Positions 52,320-61,681 of a DNA stretch of 64,000 nucleotides are shown one piece after another. The notes beneath the pieces are model-generated. The model was not told the origin of the DNA and did not search any database. It saw only the letters and a list, made by a program, of their open reading frames with translations. Position 1 is the stretch's first letter, and each line of letters starts with the position of its first letter. Position numbers and translations under genes: made by a program. This DNA comes from Branchipolynoe longqiensis (taxonomy: Eukaryota > Annelida > Polychaeta > Phyllodocida > Polynoidae): assembly GCA_030323885.1 (NCBI GenBank), contig CM059196.1, positions 40,889,798 to 40,953,797 on the forward strand, in the 5' to 3' direction.

Positions 52320-52425
52320 ACCGGTTTAGCATTTGGTATTAGTGGGATTGCAAAAGCAGCAGTGGAATTTGGAAGACCAATTCGTCTGCAATTGGAATTT
52401 CCCCTACTTAAATGAACGAATGTAG
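52320..52425 (+). mobile_element. S1 type 2 tail fragment
   Basis: AGCAGTGGAATTTGGAAGAC to CCCCTACTTAAATGAACGAATG, ending 78 bp before the gene 3 acceptor. Confidence 0.65.
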
Positions 52426-52503
52426 ACACAAAGAAATGTATCTATAATCGTGCATTTAGACAAGCACCACAACTGTTGGAATTTGTGAACCACCCTTTTC
52501 CAG

Positions 52504-52700
52504 ATAACTTCGTGTGCCCGTCGGACGGCCGCTTCTACCGCGACTTCGGGAGCTTCTTTAACTGCGACGGGGGGCAGTTCACCGTACAGTTCTGCGCCCC
52601 GGGCAGCAAGAACGCGCCGCCCGGCCGGCTGCTGGGCCCGTCGGCCTTCTGCAACGTGAACCTGGTCGGCGGCAAGAGGCCCCTCCTGCTGCCACACTAA
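52504..52700 (+). CDS. Gene 3, terminal exon with CBM14-like domain
   Basis: Acceptor CACCCTTTTCCAG, phase 1, stop TAA at 52698-52700. It gives residues 180-244 including the split codon. The domain NFVCPSDGRFYRDFGSFFNC, then DGGQFTVQFC, APGSKNAPPG and a last Cys before NVNLVGG, has four cysteines (about 184, 200, 210, 229) and the aromatic and Gly positions of a peritrophin-A/CBM14 module, slightly reduced (the second Cys of the classical six is missing). High GC compared with the flanks. The link to the exon at 42138 rests on phase match, strand and domain logic; additional exons in the 9.8 kb intron cannot be excluded. Confidence 0.82.
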
Positions 52701-52904
52701 GAGACATCTAGCGGACAGGTGAGCAGTTAGCGCGCAGACGCTGTTATTGTAGACGCGCTGATCAGTAAGGTCACTGTCACGTGACTTCCATCACCTAGCG
52801 AGCGTCCTGGTTGGCAAAGTGGTGCTCTTTTATGTGGAAGTCATTAGAGATGTCCGTCAGTTGAATTGGTCATCTTTGTATATTCAAACTTGGAAAGGTG
52901 ACAA

Positions 52905-53655
52905 ATGCATTGTATCTCAGCTCAGCATGGATCTTTTGTTGTTGTTGGTGTTGTTGTCATTGCCTACCTGTTTAATGCTTCCAAATCACCACTCAATCTC
53001 AGCTCGCCATGGGTTATTTGTTTTTGTTGTTGTCATTGCCTACCGGTTTAATGCTTCCAAATCACCATTGAATCTCCGCTCGCCATAGGTTTGTTGTTGT
53101 TGTCATTGCCTACCGGTTTAATGCTTCCAAATCACCACTGAATCTCATCTTGCCATAGTTTTGTTCTTGTTGTTGTCATTGCCCACTGGTTTAATGCTTC
53201 CAAATCACCACTGAATCTCATCTTGCCATAGGTTTGTTCTTGTTGTTGTCATTGCCTACCGGTTTAATGCTTCCAAATCACCACTGAATCTCATCTTGCC
53301 ATAGGTTTGTTCTTGTTGTTGTCATTGCCTACCAGTTTAATGCTTCCAAATCACCACTGAATCTCATCTTGCCATAGGTTTTGTTCTTGTTGTTGACATT
53401 GCCTACTGATTTAATGCTTCCAAATCACCACTGAATCTCATCTTGCCATAGGTTTGTTCTTCTTGTTGTCATTGCCTACTGGTTTAATGCTTCCAAATCA
53501 CCACTGAATCTCATCTTGCCATAGGTTTTGTTCTTGTTGTTGACATTGCCTACTGGTTTAATGCTTCCAAATCACCACTGAATCTCATCTCGCCATGGGT
53601 TTTGCATGGTTGTTGTTGCGATTGCCCACCTGTTTAACTTCCAAATCACCAGGAA
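52905..53655 (+). repeat. Minisatellite, about 73-bp unit, about 10 copies
   Basis: Unit with TTGTTGTTGTCATTGCCTAC, GGTTTAATGCTTCCAAATCA and CCACTGAATCTCATCTTGCC. Starts about 200 bp after the gene 3 stop. Central copies are nearly identical; outer copies are more diverged. Confidence 0.93.
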
Positions 53656-54222
53656 TTAATTACTTAAGAAAAAAATCCACAAAATCATGAGTATAATTCA
53701 ATTCGCACTGGCTATTCACAGAGAGCTGCTGCTCTGCGAATAATAGCCACCAACACTGTAATTCGAAGAGCTGCGCCAAGATCAAACCTGTTTTTTTTAT
53801 AGCCATAACCATTTTTCTGAGGACACAATTAGGCAAACAAAATATTCCAACATGTAACGTTTTGTAGGTGACAGATATAAAAAGTAACATTAACCTAACT
53901 ATCACATAATTTAGGTAATTTCTAGTAATTATTTTATTGATAGAGCTATTTGAAAATAATTTGGAATGGTAAATAAGCCTTACTTTATAAAATGGCATCA
54001 TTGGGATCATTACTCCCGTTATGCTGTTGTTACTCACATTACAAAGTTCAACTCTTCTACAGATGTGACACATTTCATGTCCATCACCTCGTAAACTTTA
54101 CAATTCAGATTTAATTAACTCGTGCATTAGGTTTTCTCAAACATAGCATTCATAATGTAAGCTCCTCATGTATTAATTTTCCATGGAGGATTTTGCTATA
54201 AGTAGTACAAACAAATCCTACG
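53656..54222. other. AT-rich intergenic stretch
   Basis: A 137-codon minus-strand frame at 53660-54073 has no recognisable features and coincides with AT-rich repeat-like DNA. No gene called. Confidence 0.4.
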
Positions 54223-54330
54223 CTGCTCTGCAAATAATAATCATTCTTCCGCTAATTTGCAGAGCAAAGCAGCTCTTCAAATAATAATCATTCTTCCGCT
54301 AATTTGCAGAGCAAAGCAGCTCTGCCAATA
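54223..54330 (+). repeat. Tandem pair of about 54-bp hairpin units
   Basis: GCTCTGCAAATAATAATCAT and CTAATTTGCAGAGC occur twice, so each unit can fold on itself. Confidence 0.8.
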
Positions 54331-54573
54331 GCCTCGTCCAATTCAATTACAGTTGTTGAAGCGAGCTGTGACAGTAGAGACTAAATATAGGAAATACTAA
54401 TATTAGATACAAATTCTGGTGAATTTGAAATAACATGTCCCTATATTTATGCAGTTCATTTTACTAGTGGAATATCCATAATGAAGTCACATCAGGAAAA
54501 AAACACCAGATCGGGTGGCCGAATGAGTTGAGTACTCATTCAACAGCGGGTTGATAGTTCAAAACGCCTCTAA

Positions 54574-55529
54574 AGCCATGTCCACACATAGAACGTTAGG
54601 CTGATTTAGATAAGGCAAACTAGTTGATGCGACTTAAGGCCCATGTGTGAATAGGGCTTACACAAACTAGTTAAGTCGACTCAGCCCTAATTCGACTCAG
54701 CAAAGCGCTCACACACGCAATATACTACATCACGGTTCCGACTGCGCATGAGCTGAAAATGGCGTTGGGAGCAAAGCAAAGGTGTACATACTGCCATTGA
54801 GTTTACTGATACGCGTAGGGCAAAACTGGCATTTTATTCAAAATAAATAGAAATACATAACAATTTGGCACAAACATGGATGGAAGGATGCAATATAATA
54901 ATATAATGAATATGTTTAAGACACAACTCTCCATAATTAAGCATTTTGAGCTAAGAAACATACAATTTCAGTCACTTTACACTTTGATTCGCCAGAAGTA
55001 ATTCTTGTTCTAAATATAAAAATGTCAAATGTGTCAACAAAAACTGGTTTCAAAGAAATATATAACCAATATATGATTAACCCTACTCATTTTCTATTTC
55101 TACATATGTCATTAACCATAGGATACAAATAAAAACATGAATTAAATAAATAAAACTGACTCTGGCTATGGCTCTAACACTAGTCTGAGTGCCTAGATTT
55201 GTATAAATTTAAATGCACATGGCATAAGATGTGCTGATTATATTGATGTAAATGCAATGCTGGATAAAAGATTAATATCTTAATTTATTATATATATTTC
55301 TTTAGTTGGTATTCTATGTTTCAAACAAGAGCTGAGATGAGCTGAAACTAGCACATTTCATAGCTGCTCCCAGTGTATTAGCATTAGCCATCTGCTTTTC
55401 GTGGGTTTGTTTTGCTCTGACACATCCCACAATGCACCACGCCGCTGGAACCGTGATGTAGTCTATTTGAGTCGACTTAGATGAGGCGAACTAGTTGAGG
55501 CGACTTAAGACCACTGTGCGAACGGGGCT
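54574..55529. mobile_element. TIR element related to family D
   Basis: Left end AGCCATGTCCACACATAG; right end complement AGCCCCGTTCGCACAGTGG. Subterminal parts GGCAAACTAGTTGATGCGAC and GGCGAACTAGTTGAGGCGAC also pair in inverted orientation, as do TACATCACGGTTCC and GGAACCGTGATGTA. The AT-rich centre of about 550 bp is non-coding. Confidence 0.68.
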
Positions 55530-55559
55530 ATAAGCCCCGTTCGCACAGTGGTCTTAAGT
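55503..55559. repeat. Perfect 27-bp palindrome with 3-nt loop
   Basis: ACTTAAGACCACTGTGCGAA + CGGGGCT, loop ATA, then the exact inverse. It joins the right end of the previous TIR element to an inverted scrap of the same end. Confidence 0.9.
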
Positions 55560-56227
55560 TTATCCACAGCGCACGCTGCACAGTGAATACTTGCTATCAT
55601 CACTGTTAGTTCTTGCCTCTGTCATCAGAGGACGGATTGGGGATGGAAATCCTCTATAAGACATTTGCCCCAAATCTTGCTACACAGTGAGATACTACCC
55701 ACAACATCAGTTGTGTTCCCCCTGCCGTCATATGATGGATTGTTGATAGAAATCCTTCGTTAATGTTCAGCACTAATTCAAGTAATGTTTTTTTTTAAAT
55801 GATGGCGTTTGTTTAGCAGGACATTATATCTCTACATTGTTTTTGTACCAAAGGACATTACTGATTATTTTTAAACACTAAGCTAATCTAGCTTATTTCA
55901 AAATACAAATCCTCCACAGTAGATGTTATTTGTGAATTAAACTTATTTATGAATTAAACTTTAACTGGAATACCCAATGCTGATTTGTTCCTGGCGTCTA
56001 CCTGACCCCTTTGTACCTTACTGTCCATATATAGCCACAGCCATGTGGCAGCTTAAAAGTGACAAATTGATATGTTTCTTTCGGTGAGTAATTTGTACAC
56101 AGCCTGTGTTTTGTTGTGATTTATTGCCCCAGCTGTGACATGGTAGGCTGTCTCCTGGCTAAATGCCAGCATCCATACACAAAGTTCTGATATCCCATGG
56201 CTGACATTCAGAACCCAGATTCATTCT

Positions 56228-56665
56228 TTCAATGAGGACGCGATGCAGTGGCCAAATCGATAGAGCGGAGGTTACCCATGCGGAAAGTCGGGAGTTCAAT
56301 CCAAATCGAGTCAAACCAATGACTAACAAAATTGATAGTAACCATGACCTTATTATGAAAAGGTTCTCTCTGACAAAGTGTCCGAATTAGTGTGATGGAT
56401 GTTTCTCAACTGGTATTTTTCACTGAGATATATTAAAAATAATATTGTTCTATCTGCTTTGCTATGATGCTGTTACACAGCTTCAGTCCTCATTATCTCG
56501 AAAGCACCATTTTGTCAGATAGAACCTTTTTGTAGTAAGGTCATGAGCTGTCACTTCCTAGCAAGGCGCTCAGCATTACTAGGATAGGGCAAGGACTGGT
56601 TGATTCGGTGTCAGGATAATGTGACTATCAGGTCGTGGTGCTGGCAGTGAGTTTGACCGTAATTA
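56228..56665 (+). mobile_element. S1 SINE interrupted by a small TIR element
   Basis: Head variant GATGCAGTGGCCAAATCGAT with a degenerate B box at about 56290. Interrupted 56343-56545, then GCTGTCACTTCCTAGCAAGG and the type 1 body to about 56665. Confidence 0.72.
56343..56545. mobile_element. TIR element nested in S1 SINE
   Basis: CATGACCTTATTATGAAAAG at the left and the inverse (CTTTTTGTAGTAAGGTCATG) at the right, about 35-bp inverted ends, 203 bp in total, non-coding. Confidence 0.75.
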
Positions 56666-57047
56666 TTATATTATTTAAATTAGCATTTAAGAGAGTAATA
56701 TACTGTATTCATATATATTTTTCAGAATGTCACCTATGAGAACAAGATGGCGTCTCGACATAACCCAGACGACCGAATCGTAGAGCCGGAGGTTTGGGTT
56801 CAGAACCCTGCTGTGGCCGACACAAACTTACTTGATCGAGTCGTCCCGCGAACTGGATGGAACAATCGCAAGGCGTTGACAGGAAATGAACCGAAAAAAG
56901 AATTTCGTGGTTTGTCACATTCAACAAACGCAAATTAAGATAATAGAGATTCATCTTATGAAGATGACGTAATGAAATGTGAATGCATGCAGAATGTCAG
57001 ACGACATAGATAGAATTCAAGGTCAAACCAAATTAGAATCGACTGAA

Positions 57048-57311
57048 GCTAAGATTCCATCTATGCGGTATGCGAATGCTGCAAAAAATGGAAAAGCATG
57101 TAAAGGCACAGTAGTGCTTCCATATATGTCCGAATGCGAATGCGGCAAGTGGATCGACCCATGGACCGATCGGTGCGAATGCGAATGCGGCTCCATTTCC
57201 GCAACTTTGACTTTCCTTCACAAATTTGGAGTAAAGAAGAACGAAAATGGCATGGGTATCTATGCTGCATGCCGCATTCGCATGCCGCATACCGCGTATA
57301 TGGAATCTTAG
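57048..57311. mobile_element. TIR element rich in GCGAATGC words
   Basis: Ends CTAAGATTCCATCTATGCGG and its inverse (CCGCGTATATGGAATCTTAG). The interior has repeated GCGAATGCGAATGCGG in both orientations. Small open frames here are by-products. Confidence 0.7.
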
Positions 57312-57525
57312 TTTGATAGCTACTAATTTTGGATCATGTTTGCAGTCAGATGTTATAATTTTTCAAACTTACTCAATCTAAACAGGTAAATTGATTAGCG
57401 TTTATAAATGAAATACCCCTAGATTAATGGCCAGCTGGAATAAATTATTACTGTCCATAATTTTTAATTAAATTGTTTTAATGGTCTGCAGACATAAACA
57501 ATTATTTATTGTAGGCTAATTAGAC

Positions 57526-57850
57526 TCTGTATTTTTTCTGAGATAAATATATTAGATCGATCACTAGTATCTACTTTACATTAGTTCAAAGTTACTTTTA
57601 ATTTAAATGGTAAACTTTTGAGATATTTTGAGTGCAAACATGGAAAATTAGTTTTGGCATGCTTGCCAAAATTCTTGACACCATAGACTTCTGCAGTAAC
57701 AGGTTCTGTTAAATTGACTCAGTATTGCCTTCTATGCAGAAACAAATGCTTAATAAGTGCATCAGTATCTAAGTTAGATATGTAAAATCAAATCTAGATA
57801 ATTGGTTTGGTTTTGAAAATTTGATATTTCATCGGACTATGCAGCTTTAA
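57526..57850 (-). mobile_element. TIR-A element lacking one end
   Basis: Almost identical to 31636-31970 from TTTTTTCTGAGATAAATATA to the end GGACTATGCAGCTTTAA. The other terminal 20 bp are missing. Confidence 0.78.
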
Positions 57851-57857
57851 GCTAGGA

Positions 57858-58002
57858 AATTTCTATTGCGGTCTTCCCCATTCCGCTGCTCCTTTCTCTG
57901 CCCTAGTAATGCCAAACACCAAGCTAGGTAGCGACAAATATAGTTCAGTCATAGGTTTGACCTGACGGGAAGTGGGCCCTCAACTCATTCACCCATCACG
58001 TC
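57858..58002 (-). mobile_element. S1 type 2 SINE, diverged
   Basis: GCGGTCTTCCCCATTCCGCT, TAGTAATGCCAAACACC and CTCAACTCATTCACCCATCA. Confidence 0.65.
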
Positions 58003-58188
58003 ATTGTGGTTGATACAGAACGGAAAATTAACGTCTGAATCCAAAATGCAAACCCTTCTATAATATTTTCCGAACTATATTATATAATTTCTCTTAACTG
58101 ACTTGAAATATAAACTTTAGAAATCCATCGGCAACCCTGTATGTCCATGGTGAGGAGTCACGAAGGAAATTCTTCAACATCTTAAATG

Positions 58189-58465
58189 GTAGATCGGGGG
58201 ATAGGAGGTTCGAACCCTGGTCGAGTCAAACCAATGACTTAAAAATTTATACTTGTTGCTTCTTACCCAGGTGCTCGGCATTATTAGGATAGGGCAAGGA
58301 CTGGTTGGCTCCGTGTCAGGATAATGTTACTGAGTGGGATATCACGTCATGGTGCTGGTGGCCTGGTCTCCCAGTGGGGCAGCACTATAAAGTTACCATA
58401 CTGTCACAAGTCGGTATCCGTCCTAATATGACCTAGGACTAAAACAACAACAAACAAACAAATCT
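58189..58465 (+). mobile_element. S1 type 1 SINE
   Basis: B box GGTTCGAACCC at about 58208, complete body and tail to AAAACAACAACAAACAAAC. The A-box part of the head is missing. Confidence 0.82.
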
Positions 58466-58527
58466 TAAAACTTGCAAGATTAGTTTCTGTGTTCCACACC
58501 AGGTGGCTTAAAAAATGTGCTTCACGA

Positions 58528-58745
58528 TATTCGTTGATTAAACAGGGAAATTTCAATTGTGAATAGCCAGTCTTCTTTATGCCACTACTCCGTGGTCAAT
58601 CCTATTACTGGTGAGTGTCAGGCTAGGTAGCAACAAGTATAAATTGTTAAGTCATTGCTCTAACTCGGCGAGGGTTCGAACTGAGCCTTCAAATGCCACG
58701 ACTTGCCACAAGGGTAACGGGTGCTCAACTCATTGTTAGCCCTTT
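58528..58745 (-). mobile_element. S1 type 2 SINE
   Basis: TTCGTTGATTAAACAGGGAA to CTCAACTCATTGTTAGCCC, moderately diverged. Confidence 0.7.
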
Positions 58746-59760
58746 GTGGTAAGGTATCATACTAGTTAAGGGTTATTTTTCGTTTTCAAAATCCCACAAC
58801 CTTGACCACTGACTTATTTATTTGTGTTCAATGATTGCCATTATCCACGGCAGGCGTACTTGGTTTGGATAAATGGCCGTGTCTGAAAGTCGATTGGGGT
58901 CCACTGGCCATTAGCAATACATATGTGTCTAAATGTCGGTTGGTGTTCGCTGGCCATTAGAAAAGGGTTGGTTATCTGAATATAAAGCAAAGAGTAGCAC
59001 TGTGTTTATTATATTAGAGAGTATCGGAGAACTATGTTCATCTTAGAATGTACTTGGAAAATATGGGTATGCTTCTGTACACATGGGTTTTTTTTCTAAT
59101 TGTTTAATAGTTATTTTTCTTAGTATTTGTAACGATTTGCACACTATATGAATATGTAAGTGTTAATATATGTAGAAAAAAGAGCATGCTTCAGAATTAA
59201 TGAACCAGTTCGAATTACACATGGCCACACATAGGCATGCGGTGAGGGTGCTTCTGTTATAAAAGAATAACATTGATGAACATACTAACATGCCAGCATG
59301 ACCCAATGATAATTTTAGAAACAAAATTGAGACTTTTTTTTAAATGATTTTGGGTAGATATATAAACCTGACCATGATGTAATCATGATATACAAATATT
59401 TTCTTAAGAGCGTTTCTGTACTATCAACAAACTTGAAAAACTCATATCAAATAGTTGTGGTGTTAATTCCAATGGTATGATTGCTCTAGAGATATTTGCG
59501 ATGTATTGAGACTACTTAAATTGCAAATGCTTTCTATGACCTCTAGGGCAGCAACATGCTCACACACATCAGACAATCTTCATTTAAACTTTATTAACAT
59601 TCATCGCCCCTTCCAAACTCGCAAATTAATGTTGTGGCATCTTGGGACTCAGATATGTTGCTGTATGAGAACATATAAATTTATTTATATTCTTTGAATT
59701 TATATCAAATAAAATGTCCTGAATAGTATCTTAATTTGCAACAAAGTGATACTTCTAAGA
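58746..59760. other. AT-rich intergenic stretch
   Basis: Contains a degenerate direct repeat around CACTGGCCATTAG (58908-58970). No gene or known repeat recognised. Confidence 0.4.
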
Positions 59761-59935
59761 TTGTTTGTTTGTTGTTGTTTTACGTCCTCGCAACATCTAA
59801 GTTCAACTTCTAAGCAACATAACAATGCCATTCTTTGATTAAGTAGGGGAAATTTCAATTACAGATAATTGGTTTTCTTCATGTCACTGTTTCTGGCCCT
59901 ATCCTAGTATACACTGTATATAAAAGGAAAACTTT
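59761..59935 (-). mobile_element. S1 tail fragments, type 1 then type 2
   Basis: TTTGTTGTTGTTTTACGTCC (type 1 tail) stops at about 59801. A type 2 piece (GTAGGGGAAATTTCAATTAC) begins at about 59840. Confidence 0.6.
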
Positions 59936-60047
59936 GTTTGTTATTGAATGTAAAAAGTAGTGAGATATGTGCATGTGAAAGTTTTTGACTTTCAGATCTT
60001 TTGTATTAGCTAATGCAGCAGCCGTTCCATGCTGGCCACATCAGCCA

Positions 60048-60140
60048 GGCCTGAGCATTAATAGTTTGATGGGATCCGCCGCAAATACACAGGTTTCCGG
60101 TTTTAATGATATGATGGCAGGTTTTGTTCTAATCAAAGCA
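60048..60140 (+). repeat. Copy of the foldback-arm repeat family
   Basis: CAGCCAGGCCTGAGCATTAA and GATGGGATCCGCCGCAAATA match the arms at 17.2 and 19.0 kb. Confidence 0.65.
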
Positions 60141-60167
60141 GTCCTCCCGTAGAGATCATACATTGTC

Positions 60168-60342
60168 AGCATGTATTAGTTCTAGAATTGCCACAGTTAT
60201 CTAAGTAGGAGTGTACGATCTAAGGAACCATAACTGATCTAATGAACCATTCGCAGTTTCACCGTTGTACAGTCTGTACTTACACATGCATGGCTTAATC
60301 TTTGAGACAAGCATATGACTACTGACAGGATCAACCAGATAG
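60168..60342 (-). pseudogene. 18S rRNA 5' fragment (about first 170 nt)
   Basis: The minus strand begins CTGGTTGATCCTGTCAGTAG and continues with the universally conserved CATATGCTTGTCTCAAAGAT, GCATGTGTAAGTACAGACTG, TACAACGGTGAAACTGCGAA and CAGTTATGGTTCCTTAGATC up to AACTAATACATGCT. There are substitutions at normally invariant places (CTGTCAG for CTGCCAG; a G within ATTAGATCAG). It stops near base 170 of the mature rRNA, so it is a fragment and not a working gene. Confidence 0.93.
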
Positions 60343-60441
60343 CTTCTGTCTTTGGTGGGTTTCCCTGCCGACTCCTCGCGCCGATGCTTCGCAACCCTCA
60401 CCCGGCGACCTGTCTCTCAGGTGGAAAACGAGAGAGATATA
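60343..60441 (-). other. Probable 5' external transcribed spacer remnant
   Basis: About 100 bp immediately upstream of the 18S fragment, GC-rich (CGGGTGAGGGTTGCGAAGCA), which should be the end of the 5' ETS. It is cut off by a hAT-like element at 60444. Confidence 0.5.
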
Positions 60442-60443
60442 TA

Positions 60444-60671
60444 CAGGGGCGTAGCTAGGCATACGCGCGTACGCCAAAACGTCCACATCGTTTTGTTTAA
60501 AAAAAATTAAATTAAAAAATAAGAGAGAGAGAGAGGAGACATGGATTATTCCGGAGTGTCGAAAACTCAAGTCTAAAATGTGTAATATCTACCAGCTTAA
60601 GCTTAAGCGGCCCCTTAAACCCCCTGCCGAAATTAGGAGTACACATCATTAAAGGTCTAGCTAGGCCCCTG
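60444..60671 (-). mobile_element. TIR-F element, hAT-like MITE, copy 2
   Basis: Ends CAGGGGCGTAGCTAGG and CTAGCTAGGCCCCTG. The interior is the inverse of the 44017 copy (GCTTAAGCGGCCCCTTAAAC). Flanks are TA-rich, so an 8-bp duplication cannot be proven. Confidence 0.8.
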
Positions 60672-60685
60672 ATATATATATATAT

Positions 60686-60703
60686 CAGGGGCCTAGCTAG
60701 ATA
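60686..60703 (+). mobile_element. Second hAT-like end, inverted, orphan
   Basis: CAGGGGCCTAGCTAGA starts 14 bp after the previous element ends, in mirror orientation across a TA run. The rest of a second element was not recognised. Confidence 0.6.
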
Positions 60704-61248
60704 GTTAAGAGAGACACACAAATCACCTTCTTTGTCCCCACATAACTAAAAACCAACGAATATGATTATATGATATTTAAATGTGTTACTTCCTCTCACC
60801 CTAACTCTAACCCTCTAACCAGCAAGTATTTCCCTTCTGCGACCACTTCCTCTTTGCAGTAAGGGTGGTCGTTTAAGAAGGGAACTACTGTATACCCAAG
60901 CTGCTTATTCAAGTGGCTCCTTTGGTTCCAGTGGCGCCATCTAACGCAAAACTGTGGCAACACGGACCCTTGAGGATACAGTCGGCTGCATCACCTGATA
61001 GATCATCACAGAGAAACTTACTAGTAAATGGCTACCGCTGGTTTCCAGCAGATGGCGCCACCATAACTTAGGAATGGATAATAGTTCCCGGATTCGGTTG
61101 ATGGATCCCGATGTCTATCGTCAGCTGGGCCATAAGCATATTCAGCGCTGAAAGGAGAGGGACAACCAGCCACATTTGAACTTGTCTGACCCTGTTTAAA
61201 CTTGCCGGAAATGGACTTTCCTCTTCTCGTTTTCGTGAGACCTCAGTG
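60704..61248. other. Intergenic stretch with a half TIR-G end
   Basis: At about 60835-60895, CGACCACTTCC and GGGAACTACTGTATAC resemble family G. Two short GATGGCGCCACC-type motifs occur. No gene. Confidence 0.4.
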
Positions 61249-61340
61249 TCAGCCAATCAGAGTTGTTCTTTTTTATTGCAAATGGCAGCCTCCATGGGTG
61301 CTGCCATTTGCAATCGAAAAGAGCAGATCTGATTGGCTGA
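61249..61340. repeat. Hairpin-forming inverted repeat, 41-bp arms
   Basis: TCAGCCAATCAGAGTTGTTC...GCAAATGGCAGC pairs with GCTGCCATTTGC...CTGATTGGCTGA with about five mismatches and a 10-nt loop. CCAAT-type motifs repeat again up to 61386. Confidence 0.8.
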
Positions 61341-61574
61341 GAATAGCTCTCACTGTCAGCCAATCAAAGCTGTTCTGATTGGCTCAAATTATGGAAAGGT
61401 CCCAGTCGTTAATTTTTTAGTAGTTTCTTGTTCAGACATAGTCACACATATATGTATCTTTTGCACAGATTAAAATGCTTGAAGTATATTTTTAATTATC
61501 TGCATCGACTTCTGTTTAAATTATACAATATCAGTACTTAAAGAATGGGAAACTATTCCTGCAAGGGTATGCTT

Positions 61575-61681
61575 AATATGGGACAAAAACAAAAAACTAA
61601 CATTTCTCGCCGTGAATATGGCCTATGCTGCCGACACGGCGTAAAGCAACCACCAATCAATCAATCAATCAATATGGGACA
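61575..61681 (+). mobile_element. Mini-retroposon copy 2 with 11-bp target duplication
   Basis: AATATGGGACA occurs at 61575-61585 and 61671-61681. Between them are 85 bp with TTTCTCGCCGTGAATATGGC and a CAATCAATCAATCAAT-type tail. Nearly identical to 39664-39743. Confidence 0.82.

Noticed and set aside
52905..53655. Direct repeats examined as a CRISPR-like array
   Set aside because: Units are contiguous with no unique spacers, in a eukaryotic genome.
53660..54073. 137-codon minus-strand frame MCHICRRVELCNVSNN...
   Set aside because: AT-rich sequence without homology, promoter or splice support; Cys pairs are not in a recognisable arrangement.
56747..56938. Plus-strand frame MASRHNPDDRIVEPEVWVQN
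   Set aside because: Its start overlaps SINE-like tRNA-head sequence (GACGACCGAATCGTAGAGCC) and it shows no domain.
57134..57316. Frame rich in Arg-Met (VRMRMRLHFR)
   Set aside because: Produced by the GCGAATGC word repeats of the TIR element at 57048-57311.
60201..60401. Minus-strand frame MRVAKHRREESAGKPTKD...
   Set aside because: It is the 18S rRNA fragment and its spacer read as protein.
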